DNA from: Pseudomonadota bacterium
GTDB lineage: Bacteria > Pseudomonadota > Alphaproteobacteria > Rhizobiales > Tepidamorphaceae
DNA length: 13,425 nt
Direction of reading: 5' to 3'
Assembly: GCA_023435545.1 (NCBI GenBank)
Contig: JAEYRQ010000475.1
Span: 1 to 13,425, forward strand
A program made the translations under genes and the position numbers. The notes below the pieces were generated by a model. It was given only the letters and a program-made list of their open reading frames with translations, was not told the origin of the DNA and did not search any database. This document shows, one piece after another, positions 1 to 7,617 of the stretch (position 1 is the first letter of the stretch; the number at the start of each line of letters is the position of its first letter).

Positions 1-594
1 GTCGTAGTGCGCCTTGGCGCCGCCGGCCATGCCCTGCCGCCACCAGTTCTGGATGAGGCTCGGGATCGTCTTCGCGCCGTCCCGGTTGAAGCCGTAGAAC
101 GGGCCGCTCGGCAGATCGAGGAAGAACTGCGCGCGGTTCGTGAAGACCCCTTCACGGATGCCGTCGAAGACCTCGGGGGGAACGCCGTCGGGGTTGGCGT
201 CGGAGCGGATCATAACCGGCGGGATCGCCGCGATCAGAACGGCCTTGGCCACACGGCCGCGTTCGGCGCGCGCCGCATAGCGGGTGACTTCGCCACCGCC
301 GGTCGAATGGCCGACATGGACCGCGTCGCGCAGATCGAGCGCCCTGGCGATCTCAGCCACGTCCGCGGCATATGTATCCATGTCGTTGCCGGTGTCGGTC
401 TGGTCCGATCGGCCGTGGCCGCGACGGTCATGCGCGATCACGCGATAGCCATGGGAGAGGAAAAAAAGCATCTGGCTGTCCCAGTCGTCGGCGCTGAGCG
501 GCCAGCCATGGTGGAACATGATTGGCTGCGCATCTTTCGGCCCCCAGTCCTTGTAGAACAGCTTCGTGCCGTCGTTCATGGTGATGATGGTCAT
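1..594 (-). CDS. alpha/beta hydrolase, non-heme chloroperoxidase/arylesterase-like (3' end cut by window edge)
   Basis: A 198-residue reading frame runs from an ATG at 594 off the left edge with no stop, so this is a 5' partial gene. The family hydrolyses esters or related bonds in the cytoplasm with a Ser-Asp-His triad, and some members show cofactor-free perhydrolase/haloperoxidase activity. Visible marks are the oxyanion-hole segment HHGWPLSADDW (residues 28-38), HDRRGHGRSD (55-64) and the nucleophile elbow GHSTGG with Ser97. The catalytic Asp and His should lie in the missing part (roughly 75 residues, since relatives are about 275 aa). There is no signal peptide. The start at 594 is preceded by a purine-rich GGAAGGGAAG site; Met6 is an alternative start. 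It lies 112 bp downstream of the MFS gene on the same strand and is probably the last visible gene of that operon. The family is confident; the substrate is unknown. Confidence 0.9.
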   Translation of the reverse strand, partial: MTIITMNDGTKLFYKDWGPKDAQPIMFHHGWPLSADDWDSQMLFFLSHGYRVIAHDRRGHGRSDQTDTGNDMDTYAADVAEIARALDLRDAVHVGHSTGGGEVTRYAARAERGRVAKAVLIAAIPPVMIRSDANPDGVPPEVFDGIREGVFTNRAQFFLDLPSGPFYGFNRDGAKTIPSLIQNWWRQGMAGGAKAHYD

Positions 595-706
595 GGCATT
601 CTTCCCTTCCGTTGAATTCAAGCGTTAGTCGGGTATTGCGGTGTGGACGCCGCGCGACCCTGTGCGCCGGGCGGCGTGACGGCCGGTTCGGCGTGCGTGC
701 GGGAGG

Positions 707-2326
707 TCATAGCGGCCTCAACAGATGCCGCACGACTGGCGGCCGGTCGCCGACATGGAAGGCCTGGAGCAGCTGCTGGTCGATCTCGTCGGCATGGGTC
801 ACCCGAGCGTGCTGGCGCTGGTGCTCGACCCAACTCTCGACGACGAAGCTTTCGACGATCCGGCCAGGTTCCGCGACATCCTCCCAGACGTCCCAGCGGA
901 TGGCGCCGTCGCGCTGTCTCGAGGACCGGAATGCCCGCAGCGCCGCCACGAATTCGGAAAGCTGTGCGGGCTCGACCCGATACTCGATCTCGATGAGGAC
1001 CGGCCCGCGGTCATCCGCCGGCTGCACGGATACCACCGGTTCGGCCCAATGGTTCGAGGGCGACAGATCGGTGGCGGAATCCTGCGGCAGGCGCCATCGG
1101 AAGGCCAGGATCAGCGCCGCCGCCTGCCCGACGGCCGCAAACACCAGCGCCGTTGAAACGCTGGTGCTGGCGGCGATCGAGCCCCACAGGATGCTTCCGC
1201 CCGTCATGGCTCCCTGAAACACGAGAATGTAGACCGCGAGCGCGCGCGCCTTCACCCATCCCGGCGAAGCCATCTGCGCCGCGACGTTGAGCGACGTCAG
1301 CATCCCGATCCAGGCCATACCGGCCGAAAACATCACCGCCCCGGCGATCCAGACATTGGTGGCAAGCGCGAGCGCCAGCGTCGACAGGGCGAAGAACAGC
1401 GTCGCCCCGACGGAGATCGTGTTGGCGGGAACCGTCCTGCGCAACCGCTTCAGCAGGATCGCGCCCAGAACCGCGCCGGCGCCCATGCAGCCGAGCAGTG
1501 CCCCGTAGCCGGCTGCGTCGAGCCCCAGCCCGCGCCGCGCGATGAGCGGCAGCATCGCCCAGAGTGCGCTTCCGAACAGGAAGAAGCCTACCGCCCGGAC
1601 CAGCACGAGACGCATCGCGGGCGAATGGCGCGTGTATCGGTAGCCCGCCTTCAGCGCACCGAAGAAGTGCTCGGGCGGCAGGGTGTGAACGGTTCGAGGG
1701 CGCTTCCAGGTGTAGAGAACGGCCAGCACGGCCACGACCGAAAGTGCGTTCAACGCGAACACGGCAGGCGTCCCGGCAAGAGCGACGATGACCCCGCCGA
1801 GCGCCGGCCCGATCGCGCGCGAGATGTTGACGCCGAGACTGTTCAGCGCGATCGCGTCCGGCAGTGCCTGCTTGTCCACCAGTTCGGGCACGATCGCCTG
1901 GAACACCGGGGCGCTCAGGGCCGCGGCAATGCCGAGCACGAAGGTTCCCGCCAGCAGCACCTCGGGAGTGACGAGGCCGAGCAGGGTGAGGATCGCCAGC
2001 AGAGCGGCCGCGAGCAGGCCGAGCAGCTGCGCCGCCATCAGCATCCTGCGCCGGTCGACGATGTCGGCGAGCGCACCGGCCGGAAGCGCGAGCAGGAACA
2101 TCGGCAGGGTCGTCGCCGCCTGCACCAGCGCGACGAGCAGCGGGCTCGGCGACAGCGAGGTCATCAGCCAGCCGGCGCCGACATCGTGCATCCACGTGCC
2201 GACATTGGAAACGACCGTCGCGATCCAGAGCGCCCGAAAGACCGGGAACCCGAGCGGTCCGGCTGCTTTCGCCTGCCGTTTCCCGCTCGTGGCGCTGTTC
2301 TGATTCGTCCTGGGCGGAAGGTTCAT
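707..2326 (-). CDS. MFS transporter, EntS/MFS_3 type, with C-terminal soluble domain
   Basis: A 539-residue inner-membrane secondary transporter, probably a proton-coupled exporter. It starts with a short polar N-terminus (1-25), followed by about 12 hydrophobic segments between residues 30 and 410. The MFS motif-A signature GALADIVDRRR (84-94) lies in the loop after the second helix. Residues 441-539 are hydrophilic and predicted cytoplasmic (VLIEIEYRVEP..., later SFVVESWVEHQRQHARVTHAD), resembling an antibiotic-biosynthesis-monooxygenase-like ferredoxin fold; this tail is known in part of the MFS_3 family. I chose the ATG at 2326, 11 bp after the amidohydrolase stop. There is no clear Shine-Dalgarno, so translational coupling is likely. 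The open frame continues upstream to 2458, but that part overlaps the amidohydrolase and is Arg-rich junk-like sequence. The substrate is not predictable; context suggests efflux of a substrate or product of the neighbouring hydrolases. Confidence 0.9.
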   Translation of the reverse strand: MNLPPRTNQNSATSGKRQAKAAGPLGFPVFRALWIATVVSNVGTWMHDVGAGWLMTSLSPSPLLVALVQAATTLPMFLLALPAGALADIVDRRRMLMAAQLLGLLAAALLAILTLLGLVTPEVLLAGTFVLGIAAALSAPVFQAIVPELVDKQALPDAIALNSLGVNISRAIGPALGGVIVALAGTPAVFALNALSVVAVLAVLYTWKRPRTVHTLPPEHFFGALKAGYRYTRHSPAMRLVLVRAVGFFLFGSALWAMLPLIARRGLGLDAAGYGALLGCMGAGAVLGAILLKRLRRTVPANTISVGATLFFALSTLALALATNVWIAGAVMFSAGMAWIGMLTSLNVAAQMASPGWVKARALAVYILVFQGAMTGGSILWGSIAASTSVSTALVFAAVGQAAALILAFRWRLPQDSATDLSPSNHWAEPVVSVQPADDRGPVLIEIEYRVEPAQLSEFVAALRAFRSSRQRDGAIRWDVWEDVAEPGRIVESFVVESWVEHQRQHARVTHADEIDQQLLQAFHVGDRPPVVRHLLRPL

Positions 2327-2337
2327 CGCGGTCAAGG

Positions 2338-4278
2338 TCACACCGCCCAGCAGCCACATCCGAGGGCGCCCCAGAAGCTGCGGGCGTCCGACGTCGGCAC
2401 CCGTGCGCCGAGGGCAGCGGCGTGGTCGTGCCCGTGAACGGCGCAACCGTTGGTGCAACCGCAGTTCAGCGACAGCTTGGCGCGGGCTTCTTCTGTCTTG
2501 TGGTAGCCACCGAAGGCGGCGACCGGCGACCAGTCCGGCATCGGAGCGGGAAGACCCGGTGCGAGGCGTTCGTAGTCACCGTCTCCATGCACGGCCTTGC
2601 CGCCGAGAATGGTGAGAACCGATCGCAGGTGGACGATGTCGCTTTCCGGAACGGAGAAGTAGTCGTCGGACAGCACGGCAAGATCGGCGAGCTGCCCCGC
2701 TTTGATCTGGCCCTTCTTGCCTTCCTCGTTGGAAAACCAGGTATTCGCCTCGGTCCACAGGCGCAGTGCCGTCTCGCGGTCGAGACGATTGTGCTGCGGA
2801 TAGAGTGCGAGGCCGCCTACGGTTCGCGACGTCACGAGCCACGAGAGCGAAACCCACGGATTGTAGCTGGCGACGCGGGTGGCGTCCGTGCCCGCTCCGA
2901 GCGGAACGCCTGCCTCCATGATCCGGCGGATCGGTGGCGAGCGCTCGGCGGCCTTCGCCCCGTAACGCCCCACGAAATACTCACCCTGGAACGCCATGCG
3001 GTGCTGCACGGCAATGCCGCCGCCAAGCGCGGCGATCCGGTCGATATTGCGGTCGCTGATCGTCTCGGCGTGGTCGAAGAACCAGTTGATCCCACGCAAT
3101 GGAACGTCCCGGGCGACCTTCTCGAACACGTCGAGCGCGCGATCGATCGTCTCGTCGTAGGTGGCGTGCAGCCGCCAGGGCCAGCGGTTCTCCGCCAGCA
3201 GGCGGACCACCGGTTCGAGATCGGCTTCCATGCTCGGCGGCATGTCTGGACGCTCGACGCGGAAATCCTCGAAATCGGCCGCGGAGTAGACCAGCATCTC
3301 GCCGGCGCCGTTGTGGCGATAGGTGTCGTCACCCTGGCCAGGCGAGACCTGGTCCACCCAGGACGAGAAATCCGCAAGCTCCTCCCTGGGCTTCTGGGTG
3401 AAGAGGTTGTAGCTGATGCGGAGCGTCAGCTGGCCGTCGGCGTGCAGCTTCTCGATGGTCTCGTAGTCGTCGGGATAGTTCTGGAAACCGCCACCGGCGT
3501 CGATAACGCTCGTCACCCCGAGGCTGTTCAGCTCGCGCATGAATTGGCGGGACGAATTGATCTGGTACTCGGGATCCAGCTTCGGTCCCTTGGCCAGCGT
3601 CGAATAGAGGATCGTCGCATTGGGCTGCGCCAGCAGCAGCCCGGTTGGATTTCCGGCGCCATCCCGGACGATCTCGCCGCCGGGCGGATCGGGCGTGTCC
3701 TTCGTGTAGCCGACGACACGCAGCGCGGCCGCATTGAGCAATGCTCGATCGTAGAGGTGCAGGATGAAGACGGGCGTATCGGGCGCCACCGCGTTGATTT
3801 CTTCGAGGGTCGGCAGACGCTTTTCCGCGAACTGATGTTCGGTGAAACCGCCGACGACGCGCACCCATTGCGGCGCCGGCGTCCGGTCGACCTGAGCCTT
3901 GAGCATCGCCATCGCCTCGAAGAGGCTCGGCACCCCGTCCCACCGCAGCTCCATGTTGTAGTTCAGCCCGCCGCGGATGATGTGGGTGTGGCTGTCGATG
4001 AGCCCCGGAATGACGCGCCGTCCCTTCGCGTCGATGATCTGGGCGTTCGGCGCGGCAGCGCGAACCTCCGCCTCGTCGCCAACGGCGAGGAAGCGTCCGT
4101 TGCGGATGGCGATCGCGTCCGCGGCCGGGTTCTGCCGATCGAGGGTCGTCACTCTGGCATTGACGATGACCAGATCCTTGACAGGCGCTGTGCTCTCCTC
4201 GGCCTCCGACCCGGTTGATGTGAAGAGGGCAACCGCCGCCGCACCCACGATTGTCTGGCGTCGTGTGGTCTGGACCAT
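2338..4278 (-). CDS. Tat-exported amidohydrolase, YtcJ-type (Amidohydro_3), with Cys/His-rich tail
   Basis: A 646-residue metal-dependent hydrolase of the amidohydrolase superfamily. It begins with a twin-arginine-like signal (TTRRQT, Arg6-Arg7, then a short hydrophobic stretch and a possible SEA|E cleavage at 26), so it is probably periplasmic. The small beta-sandwich segment (33-90) is followed by the metal motif HTH at 97-99 in PGLIDSHTHI, later His371 (RLHATYD), His403 (FFDHAET) and Asp465 (GAGTDAT), which fit the family's metal and catalytic positions. Residues 604-646 form a tail with Cys606, 608, 612, 641 and 643 and the HGHDH cluster (His615, 617, 619), which looks metal-binding. The ATG at 4278 has a good site, AAGGAAAG, just upstream; the longer frame to 4332 lacks one and would bury the Tat signal. 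It follows the isochorismatase-like gene by 145 bp and is 11 bp before the MFS gene. The likely reaction is hydrolysis of a C-N bond, substrate unknown. Confidence 0.92.
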   Translation of the reverse strand: MVQTTRRQTIVGAAAVALFTSTGSEAEESTAPVKDLVIVNARVTTLDRQNPAADAIAIRNGRFLAVGDEAEVRAAAPNAQIIDAKGRRVIPGLIDSHTHIIRGGLNYNMELRWDGVPSLFEAMAMLKAQVDRTPAPQWVRVVGGFTEHQFAEKRLPTLEEINAVAPDTPVFILHLYDRALLNAAALRVVGYTKDTPDPPGGEIVRDGAGNPTGLLLAQPNATILYSTLAKGPKLDPEYQINSSRQFMRELNSLGVTSVIDAGGGFQNYPDDYETIEKLHADGQLTLRISYNLFTQKPREELADFSSWVDQVSPGQGDDTYRHNGAGEMLVYSAADFEDFRVERPDMPPSMEADLEPVVRLLAENRWPWRLHATYDETIDRALDVFEKVARDVPLRGINWFFDHAETISDRNIDRIAALGGGIAVQHRMAFQGEYFVGRYGAKAAERSPPIRRIMEAGVPLGAGTDATRVASYNPWVSLSWLVTSRTVGGLALYPQHNRLDRETALRLWTEANTWFSNEEGKKGQIKAGQLADLAVLSDDYFSVPESDIVHLRSVLTILGGKAVHGDGDYERLAPGLPAPMPDWSPVAAFGGYHKTEEARAKLSLNCGCTNGCAVHGHDHAAALGARVPTSDARSFWGALGCGCWAV

Positions 4279-4423
4279 GTCACTTTCCTTTCTACGTCTT
4301 GTCGACGCAAATGATCCGTCGCCGGCTGGCATCCGGGTGGCTTCGGTCAGTCATCGAACGTCGAATGCAGAGCGTGCGGCCGGTCCAACGAACGCGTCGG
4401 GCGGGCCTGGTTTGTGCCTTCGG

Positions 4424-5113
4424 TCAGGCCGCCGGTTCAGGCGCGACGACCCGCCCGTGTGCCGCGCGCTCGGGAGCCTTGTGGACCATGGTGTAGGCGT
4501 AATCGACGCCCATTCCGTAGGCCCCGGAATGTTCCTGCACGATGGCCATGACGGCGTCGTAGGTGTCGCGCCGCGCCCAGTCGCGCTGCCATTCGAGGAG
4601 GACCTGCTGCCAGGTCACCGGGACGACCCCGACCTGAACCATGCGGTCCATGCCGTAGTTGTGAGCCTCGACCGACGTGCCGCCTGACGCGTCGGCGACC
4701 ATGTAGATCTCGTAGTCGGTGTCGGCGAGACAGGAGAGCGCAAAGGTTAGGTTGCACACCTCGGTCCAGAGGCCCGACACGACGATCTTCTTGCGCCCGT
4801 CGGCGGCATTGGTCGCCAAGGACTGGCGGACCTTCAGGTCATCCCAGGAGTTCATCGAGGTGCGCTCGAGGATGGGAGCCTCGGGAAACACCGTGAGCAA
4901 TTCGGGAAAGGTCGGCCCCGAAAAGCTCTCGGTCTCCACCGTCGTGATCGTCGTCGGGATGTTGAAGGCCCTTGCGGCCTTGGCGAGGCCTACGACGTTG
5001 TTCTTCAGGGTCTGCCGATCGATGGACTGGACACCGAAGGCCATCTGCGGCTGCTGATCGATGAAGATGAGCTGACTGTTCTGAGGGGATAGGACTTCCA
5101 GTTTGCCGGACAT
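4424..5113 (-). CDS. isochorismatase-family cysteine hydrolase (YcaC-like)
   Basis: A 229-residue cytoplasmic hydrolase with a Rossmann-like isochorismatase fold. Members cleave amides such as nicotinamide or N-carbamoyl compounds, or vinyl ethers, using a Cys-Asp-Lys triad. Here Asp19 (LIFIDQQPQM) and nucleophile Cys120 (SGLWTEVCNLTFALSC) are in place, followed by VADASGGTS (about 143-151). At the usual Lys position the sequence reads ERTSMNSWDD, so Arg84 may replace the Lys. The TSMNSWDD stretch resembles the NAWD motif of YcaC-like proteins. The ATG at 5113 is preceded by AGGGAGAG at good spacing; the open frame upstream to 5257 runs through the XapX gene and is rejected. It lies 41 bp after the XapX gene. 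This pair upstream of a YtcJ-type amidohydrolase suggests linked amide hydrolysis. The family is certain; the exact substrate is not. Confidence 0.9.
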   Translation of the reverse strand: MSGKLEVLSPQNSQLIFIDQQPQMAFGVQSIDRQTLKNNVVGLAKAARAFNIPTTITTVETESFSGPTFPELLTVFPEAPILERTSMNSWDDLKVRQSLATNAADGRKKIVVSGLWTEVCNLTFALSCLADTDYEIYMVADASGGTSVEAHNYGMDRMVQVGVVPVTWQQVLLEWQRDWARRDTYDAVMAIVQEHSGAYGMGVDYAYTMVHKAPERAAHGRVVAPEPAA

Positions 5114-5154
5114 CGGCTCTCTCCCTTGGGCAGTGGGAAACGGATAGATGCGCG

Positions 5155-5406
5155 CTAGGCCACATCGCCTTTCTTCGCTGCCTGGTCGGCGCCATGAAGA
5201 GCGAAGGATTTTTCGTGAAGGACGGCCTGGACGATGTTGGAGTGGCCCTTGAGCCACTGGACGCCCGCTTCTCCCGCAAGCATTCCCAACAGACCGAGCA
5301 AGGCGATAATTGGCGGGGCTGGCGAACGGACAGAGACAAGGCCGTAGATCACGCCAATAGACAGACCGACTAATAGCGAGACGAGATATGGTTGGAGCTG
5401 AGTCAT
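5155..5406 (-). CDS. XapX domain-containing small membrane protein
   Basis: An 83-residue protein matching the XapX/DUF1427 family in my recollection. The key stretch is GVIYGLVSVRSPAPPIIAL followed by GLLGMLAGE, which is the family signature. There are two hydrophobic segments (about 7-26 and 31-52) and a short polar C-terminal tail (53-83) with HEKSFALHG, so it is an inner-membrane protein of unknown function. The start at 5406 has GGAG 8 nt upstream. It is the first gene of the minus-strand run that continues into the isochorismatase-like hydrolase 41 bp later, so it probably leads the operon. The family is often seen beside hydrolases and efflux genes; any role in transport is inference. 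Confidence 0.88.
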   Translation of the reverse strand: MTQLQPYLVSLLVGLSIGVIYGLVSVRSPAPPIIALLGLLGMLAGEAGVQWLKGHSNIVQAVLHEKSFALHGADQAAKKGDVA

Positions 5407-5409
5407 ATA

Positions 5410-5420
5410 ATGGACTCCAT
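5410..5420. promoter_or_regulatory. short palindrome over the XapX ribosome binding site
   Basis: ATGGACTCCAT is an 11-bp palindrome (5-bp arms, 1-nt centre). It overlaps the GGAG ribosome binding site of the XapX gene, four bases before its ATG. It could be a repressor half of an operator for the operon, but the short length makes chance occurrence possible. No convincing -35/-10 pair was found; CATAAC on the minus strand just upstream is a weak -10 candidate. Confidence 0.22.
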
Positions 5421-5440
5421 AGTTATGCTCGGGAAGTGCG

Positions 5441-5460
5441 AGAAAGGCAGCATGTCTGCC
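5441..5460 (-). terminator. possible weak terminator after the secreted hydrolase
   Basis: On the minus strand GGCAG-ACATG-CTGCC forms a perfect 5-bp stem with a 5-nt loop, followed by TTTCT. It starts 38 nt after the stop of the secreted alpha/beta hydrolase and before the XapX gene, so it could separate the two transcription units. The stem is short and the T-run is only three bases, so support is modest. Confidence 0.35.
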
Positions 5461-5497
5461 CGATGTGGTCGTCTTAATTCGACCGGTTGTTGCGGAT

Positions 5498-6265
5498 TTA
5501 CTTGGCCGCCTCCTCGATCAGATCTGCGACGACCTGAGGATGCGAGACCATCACGACATGCGACGCACCCTCGACAACCACCGTGTTCCTGGAGTCGGCG
5601 CGGTCGGCCATGAACCCCAGCGCCTCGGCCGGGATGTTCTTGTCGCCGTCGCCATAGACGAAGTACGACGGCAGCGACTTCCAGGCCGGTTCGCCGGACT
5701 TTTCAGTCAGCGCGGCTTCGGTGATCGGCCGTTGGCCGGCTGCCATCAGAGCAGTTATTTCGGCTGGAACGTCGTGTGCGAACTGATCGTGGAACTTCGC
5801 CTGATCTATGTACAGATCGATCCTGCCGTCCGAGAGCTTGACGGGCGGCGCAAGTGCCTCGCCAAGCGTCCCTCCGGGGAACCTGCTGGCCAGTTCTGCC
5901 GCAGCTTCTCCGACATCCGGTGCAAAGGCCGCCACATAGACCAGAGATCTGATGTTTTCGCGCCCCTGCGCGGCGTTCGAGATGACCTGGCCACCATAGG
6001 AATGGCCGACGAGCACCACCGGCCCAGCGATGCTTGCGACGACGTCCGAGACTACACGCGCATCGTTTGAAACACTCCGCAACGGGTTCGCAACCGCGAC
6101 TGTCGTGTATCCGCCTTTCTTGAGGCTGGCGACGACGCCATTCCAGCTCGAGGAGTCGGCGAACGCGCCGTGGACCAGGACGATCGTTGGCTTGGCCGGT
6201 TCGGCAAGTGCGATGCCTGACAGAAGTGCGGTTGCAACAGCAGCAATTGCAGCAAGCTTGGCCAT
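5498..6265 (-). CDS. secreted alpha/beta hydrolase (AB_hydrolase_6 / EstC-like)
   Basis: A 255-residue hydrolase with a cleavable Sec signal (residues 1-21, hydrophobic core then ALA|EP), so it is expected in the periplasm. The mature protein opens with TIVLVHGAFADSSSW (27-41), the oxyanion-hole region. The nucleophile is Ser89 in GHSYGG, an acidic candidate lies in YGDGD (Asp206 or Asp208), and the catalytic His is probably His236 (EGASHVVMVSHP). The fold is that of small esterases and hydroxynitrile-lyase-like enzymes, with a helical cap at about 120-190. I chose the ATG at 6265 because it directly precedes the signal peptide; the frame extends upstream to 6331 but gives a non-signal leader. 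Its ribosome site (GGGA) is weak. It stands apart from the XapX operon (91 bp) and from the reductase upstream (250 bp). The substrate is unknown. Confidence 0.9.
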   Translation of the reverse strand: MAKLAAIAAVATALLSGIALAEPAKPTIVLVHGAFADSSSWNGVVASLKKGGYTTVAVANPLRSVSNDARVVSDVVASIAGPVVLVGHSYGGQVISNAAQGRENIRSLVYVAAFAPDVGEAAAELASRFPGGTLGEALAPPVKLSDGRIDLYIDQAKFHDQFAHDVPAEITALMAAGQRPITEAALTEKSGEPAWKSLPSYFVYGDGDKNIPAEALGFMADRADSRNTVVVEGASHVVMVSHPQVVADLIEEAAK

Positions 6266-6515
6266 GATGAATTCCCATCTCTGTCTCGGTTCGAGGGGGC
6301 AGGGGACAAAGACGCGCCGAATCGCTGCCATCCCGGGTCGAATTTCGAGCCGCCGCTTGCCTCCCGTGCGGACAGGAGAAGCAGCGTTTGCAAGGCTTCA
6401 TTCTAGCGATCGCTTGAGTGTCGTGCGGCACCGAGGCTGCCGTCGAGGTGCCGATCTTGCTGGTTCTTCGTCCGAATCCGAGACGTGGGATACCAAGATG
6501 AGGGGAAATGCCGTT
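6266..6515. other. non-coding gap between aldo/keto reductase and secreted hydrolase
   Basis: Two hundred and fifty bases without a credible gene. It should hold the end of the reductase transcript and the promoter of the secreted hydrolase. The only clear structure is the inverted repeat at 6426-6453. No convincing sigma-70 promoter or T-tailed terminator was recognised; GCCG-N7-CGGC just past the reductase stop is too short to call. Confidence 0.5.
6426..6453. repeat. inverted repeat, 7-bp perfect arms
   Basis: CGGCACC (6426-6432) and GGTGCCG (6447-6453) are perfect inverted arms around a 14-nt spacer. It lies about 160 bp upstream of the secreted hydrolase start and about 60 bp past the reductase stop. 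It may be an operator or an RNA stem; there is no T-run on either side, so it is not a normal terminator. Confidence 0.4.
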
Positions 6516-7553
6516 CTACCCGGCAAGCGGCGGATCCAGGCGCGCGAATCCCTCCTGCCGGCGGTAGGGGAAATAGGGATAGGGCGCGGTGACGGCGCTG
6601 GCGGCGTCCAGTGTGGCGACCTGATCGGGTGTCAGGCTCCAGCCGACGGCTCCGAGATTTTGGCGGAGTTGCTCCTCGTTGCGCGCACCGATGATGATCG
6701 ACGAAACGGTGGCACGCTGCACGAGCCAGTTCAGCGCGATCTGCGGGACCGTCTTGCCGGTATCCTCCGCGACCGTCTCGAGCGCGTCGATGACGCGGAA
6801 GAGATGGTCGTCGTCGACCGGCGGGCCGAAGCTCGCGGTCTCGTGCAACCGGCTCCGCTCGGGAATTGGAGCACCGCGCCGGATCCTTCCCGTGAGCCTT
6901 CCCCACCCAAGCGGGCTCCAGACGAGCGCGCCGACCCCCTGATCATTCCCGCGCGGCATCAACTCCCATTCGTAGTCGCGGCCGACCAGCGAATAGTAGA
7001 CCTGATTGGCGACGTATCGCGGCCAGCCATAGCGGTCTGCCACCGCCAGCGACTTCATCACCTGCCAGCCCGAAAAGTTGGACACCCCGACGTAGCGGAC
7101 CTTGCCTGCCCGCACCAGCGTGTCGAGTGTCGACAGCACCTCCTCGATCGGGGTACCCGCATCGAAGGCGTGAAGCTGCAGGAGGTCGACATAGTCGGTC
7201 CGGAGCCGGCGCAGTGCATCCTCGACAGCGCGGATCAGCCGGGTACGGGAGGCTCCCGCGTCATTTGGGCCGTCGCCCATTGGCAGGCCCGTCTTGGTCG
7301 AAATCAGCACCGCGTCACGGCGACCCTTGATCGCTTCGCCCAGTATCTCCTCGGCGGCGCCGTCGGAATAGACGTCGGCGGTATCGAACAGGTTGACCCC
7401 TGCTTCAAGGCAGATGTCGACCAGGCGTTGGGCCTCGGTTGCGTCCGAGGTGCCCCAGTTGCCGAACAACGGGCCGGAGCCGCCGAAGGTGCCGGTGCCG
7501 AAGCTGAGGACTGGTACCTTGAGGCCGGAATTGCCGAGAGGTCGATAGTCCAT
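6516..7553 (-). CDS. aldo/keto reductase
   Basis: A 345-residue NADPH-dependent oxidoreductase of the aldo/keto reductase superfamily (TIM barrel), cytoplasmic, reducing aldehydes or ketones to alcohols. The family tetrad is visible: Asp57 (VNLFDTAD), Tyr62 (VYSDG), Lys87 (STKTG) and His128 (LQLHAFD). GVSNFSGWQ and the C-terminal cofactor segment IIIGARNEEQLRQNL are typical. Two in-frame ATGs lie six bases apart. AGGAG at 7561-7565 is only one base from the upstream ATG (7559) but seven from the downstream one (7553), so I prefer 7553. The divergent LysR gene begins 112 bp away and is the likely regulator. The C-terminus reads LDPPLAG. The protein resembles the L-fucose/D-threo-aldose 1-dehydrogenase-like branch, but the substrate is not assignable. 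Confidence 0.93.
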   Translation of the reverse strand: MDYRPLGNSGLKVPVLSFGTGTFGGSGPLFGNWGTSDATEAQRLVDICLEAGVNLFDTADVYSDGAAEEILGEAIKGRRDAVLISTKTGLPMGDGPNDAGASRTRLIRAVEDALRRLRTDYVDLLQLHAFDAGTPIEEVLSTLDTLVRAGKVRYVGVSNFSGWQVMKSLAVADRYGWPRYVANQVYYSLVGRDYEWELMPRGNDQGVGALVWSPLGWGRLTGRIRRGAPIPERSRLHETASFGPPVDDDHLFRVIDALETVAEDTGKTVPQIALNWLVQRATVSSIIIGARNEEQLRQNLGAVGWSLTPDQVATLDAASAVTAPYPYFPYRRQEGFARLDPPLAG

Positions 7554-7617
7554 GGGCATGCTCCTGAGCTGATTGGACCGTGGGGAAGGGTGGGGTGGAG
7601 ATAGATCGACAGCAAAA

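Noticed and set aside
7..615. Long plus-strand open frame opposite the left-edge hydrolase
   Set aside because: The minus strand encodes clear alpha/beta hydrolase motifs through the same bases; the plus frame has no recognisable domain and is a high-GC shadow.
1011..2357. 448-codon minus-strand frame inside the MFS gene
   Set aside because: It is an out-of-frame, Arg/Ala-rich reading of the MFS gene with no hydrophobic segments.
2422..4218. 598-codon plus-strand open frame opposite the amidohydrolase
   Set aside because: Despite its length it is the antisense shadow of a gene with intact metal motifs; composition is Arg/Val/Asp-rich with no domain signature.
4341..4427. Ten-base direct repeat CTTCGGTCAG at 4341-4350 and 4418-4427
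   Set aside because: One copy overlaps the stop of the isochorismatase-like gene and the other is in the gap; no symmetry or further copies, so probably chance.
6030..7604. 524-codon plus-strand open frame over the aldo/keto reductase and hydrolase leader
   Set aside because: It crosses two real minus-strand genes and a non-coding gap, and shows no family motif.
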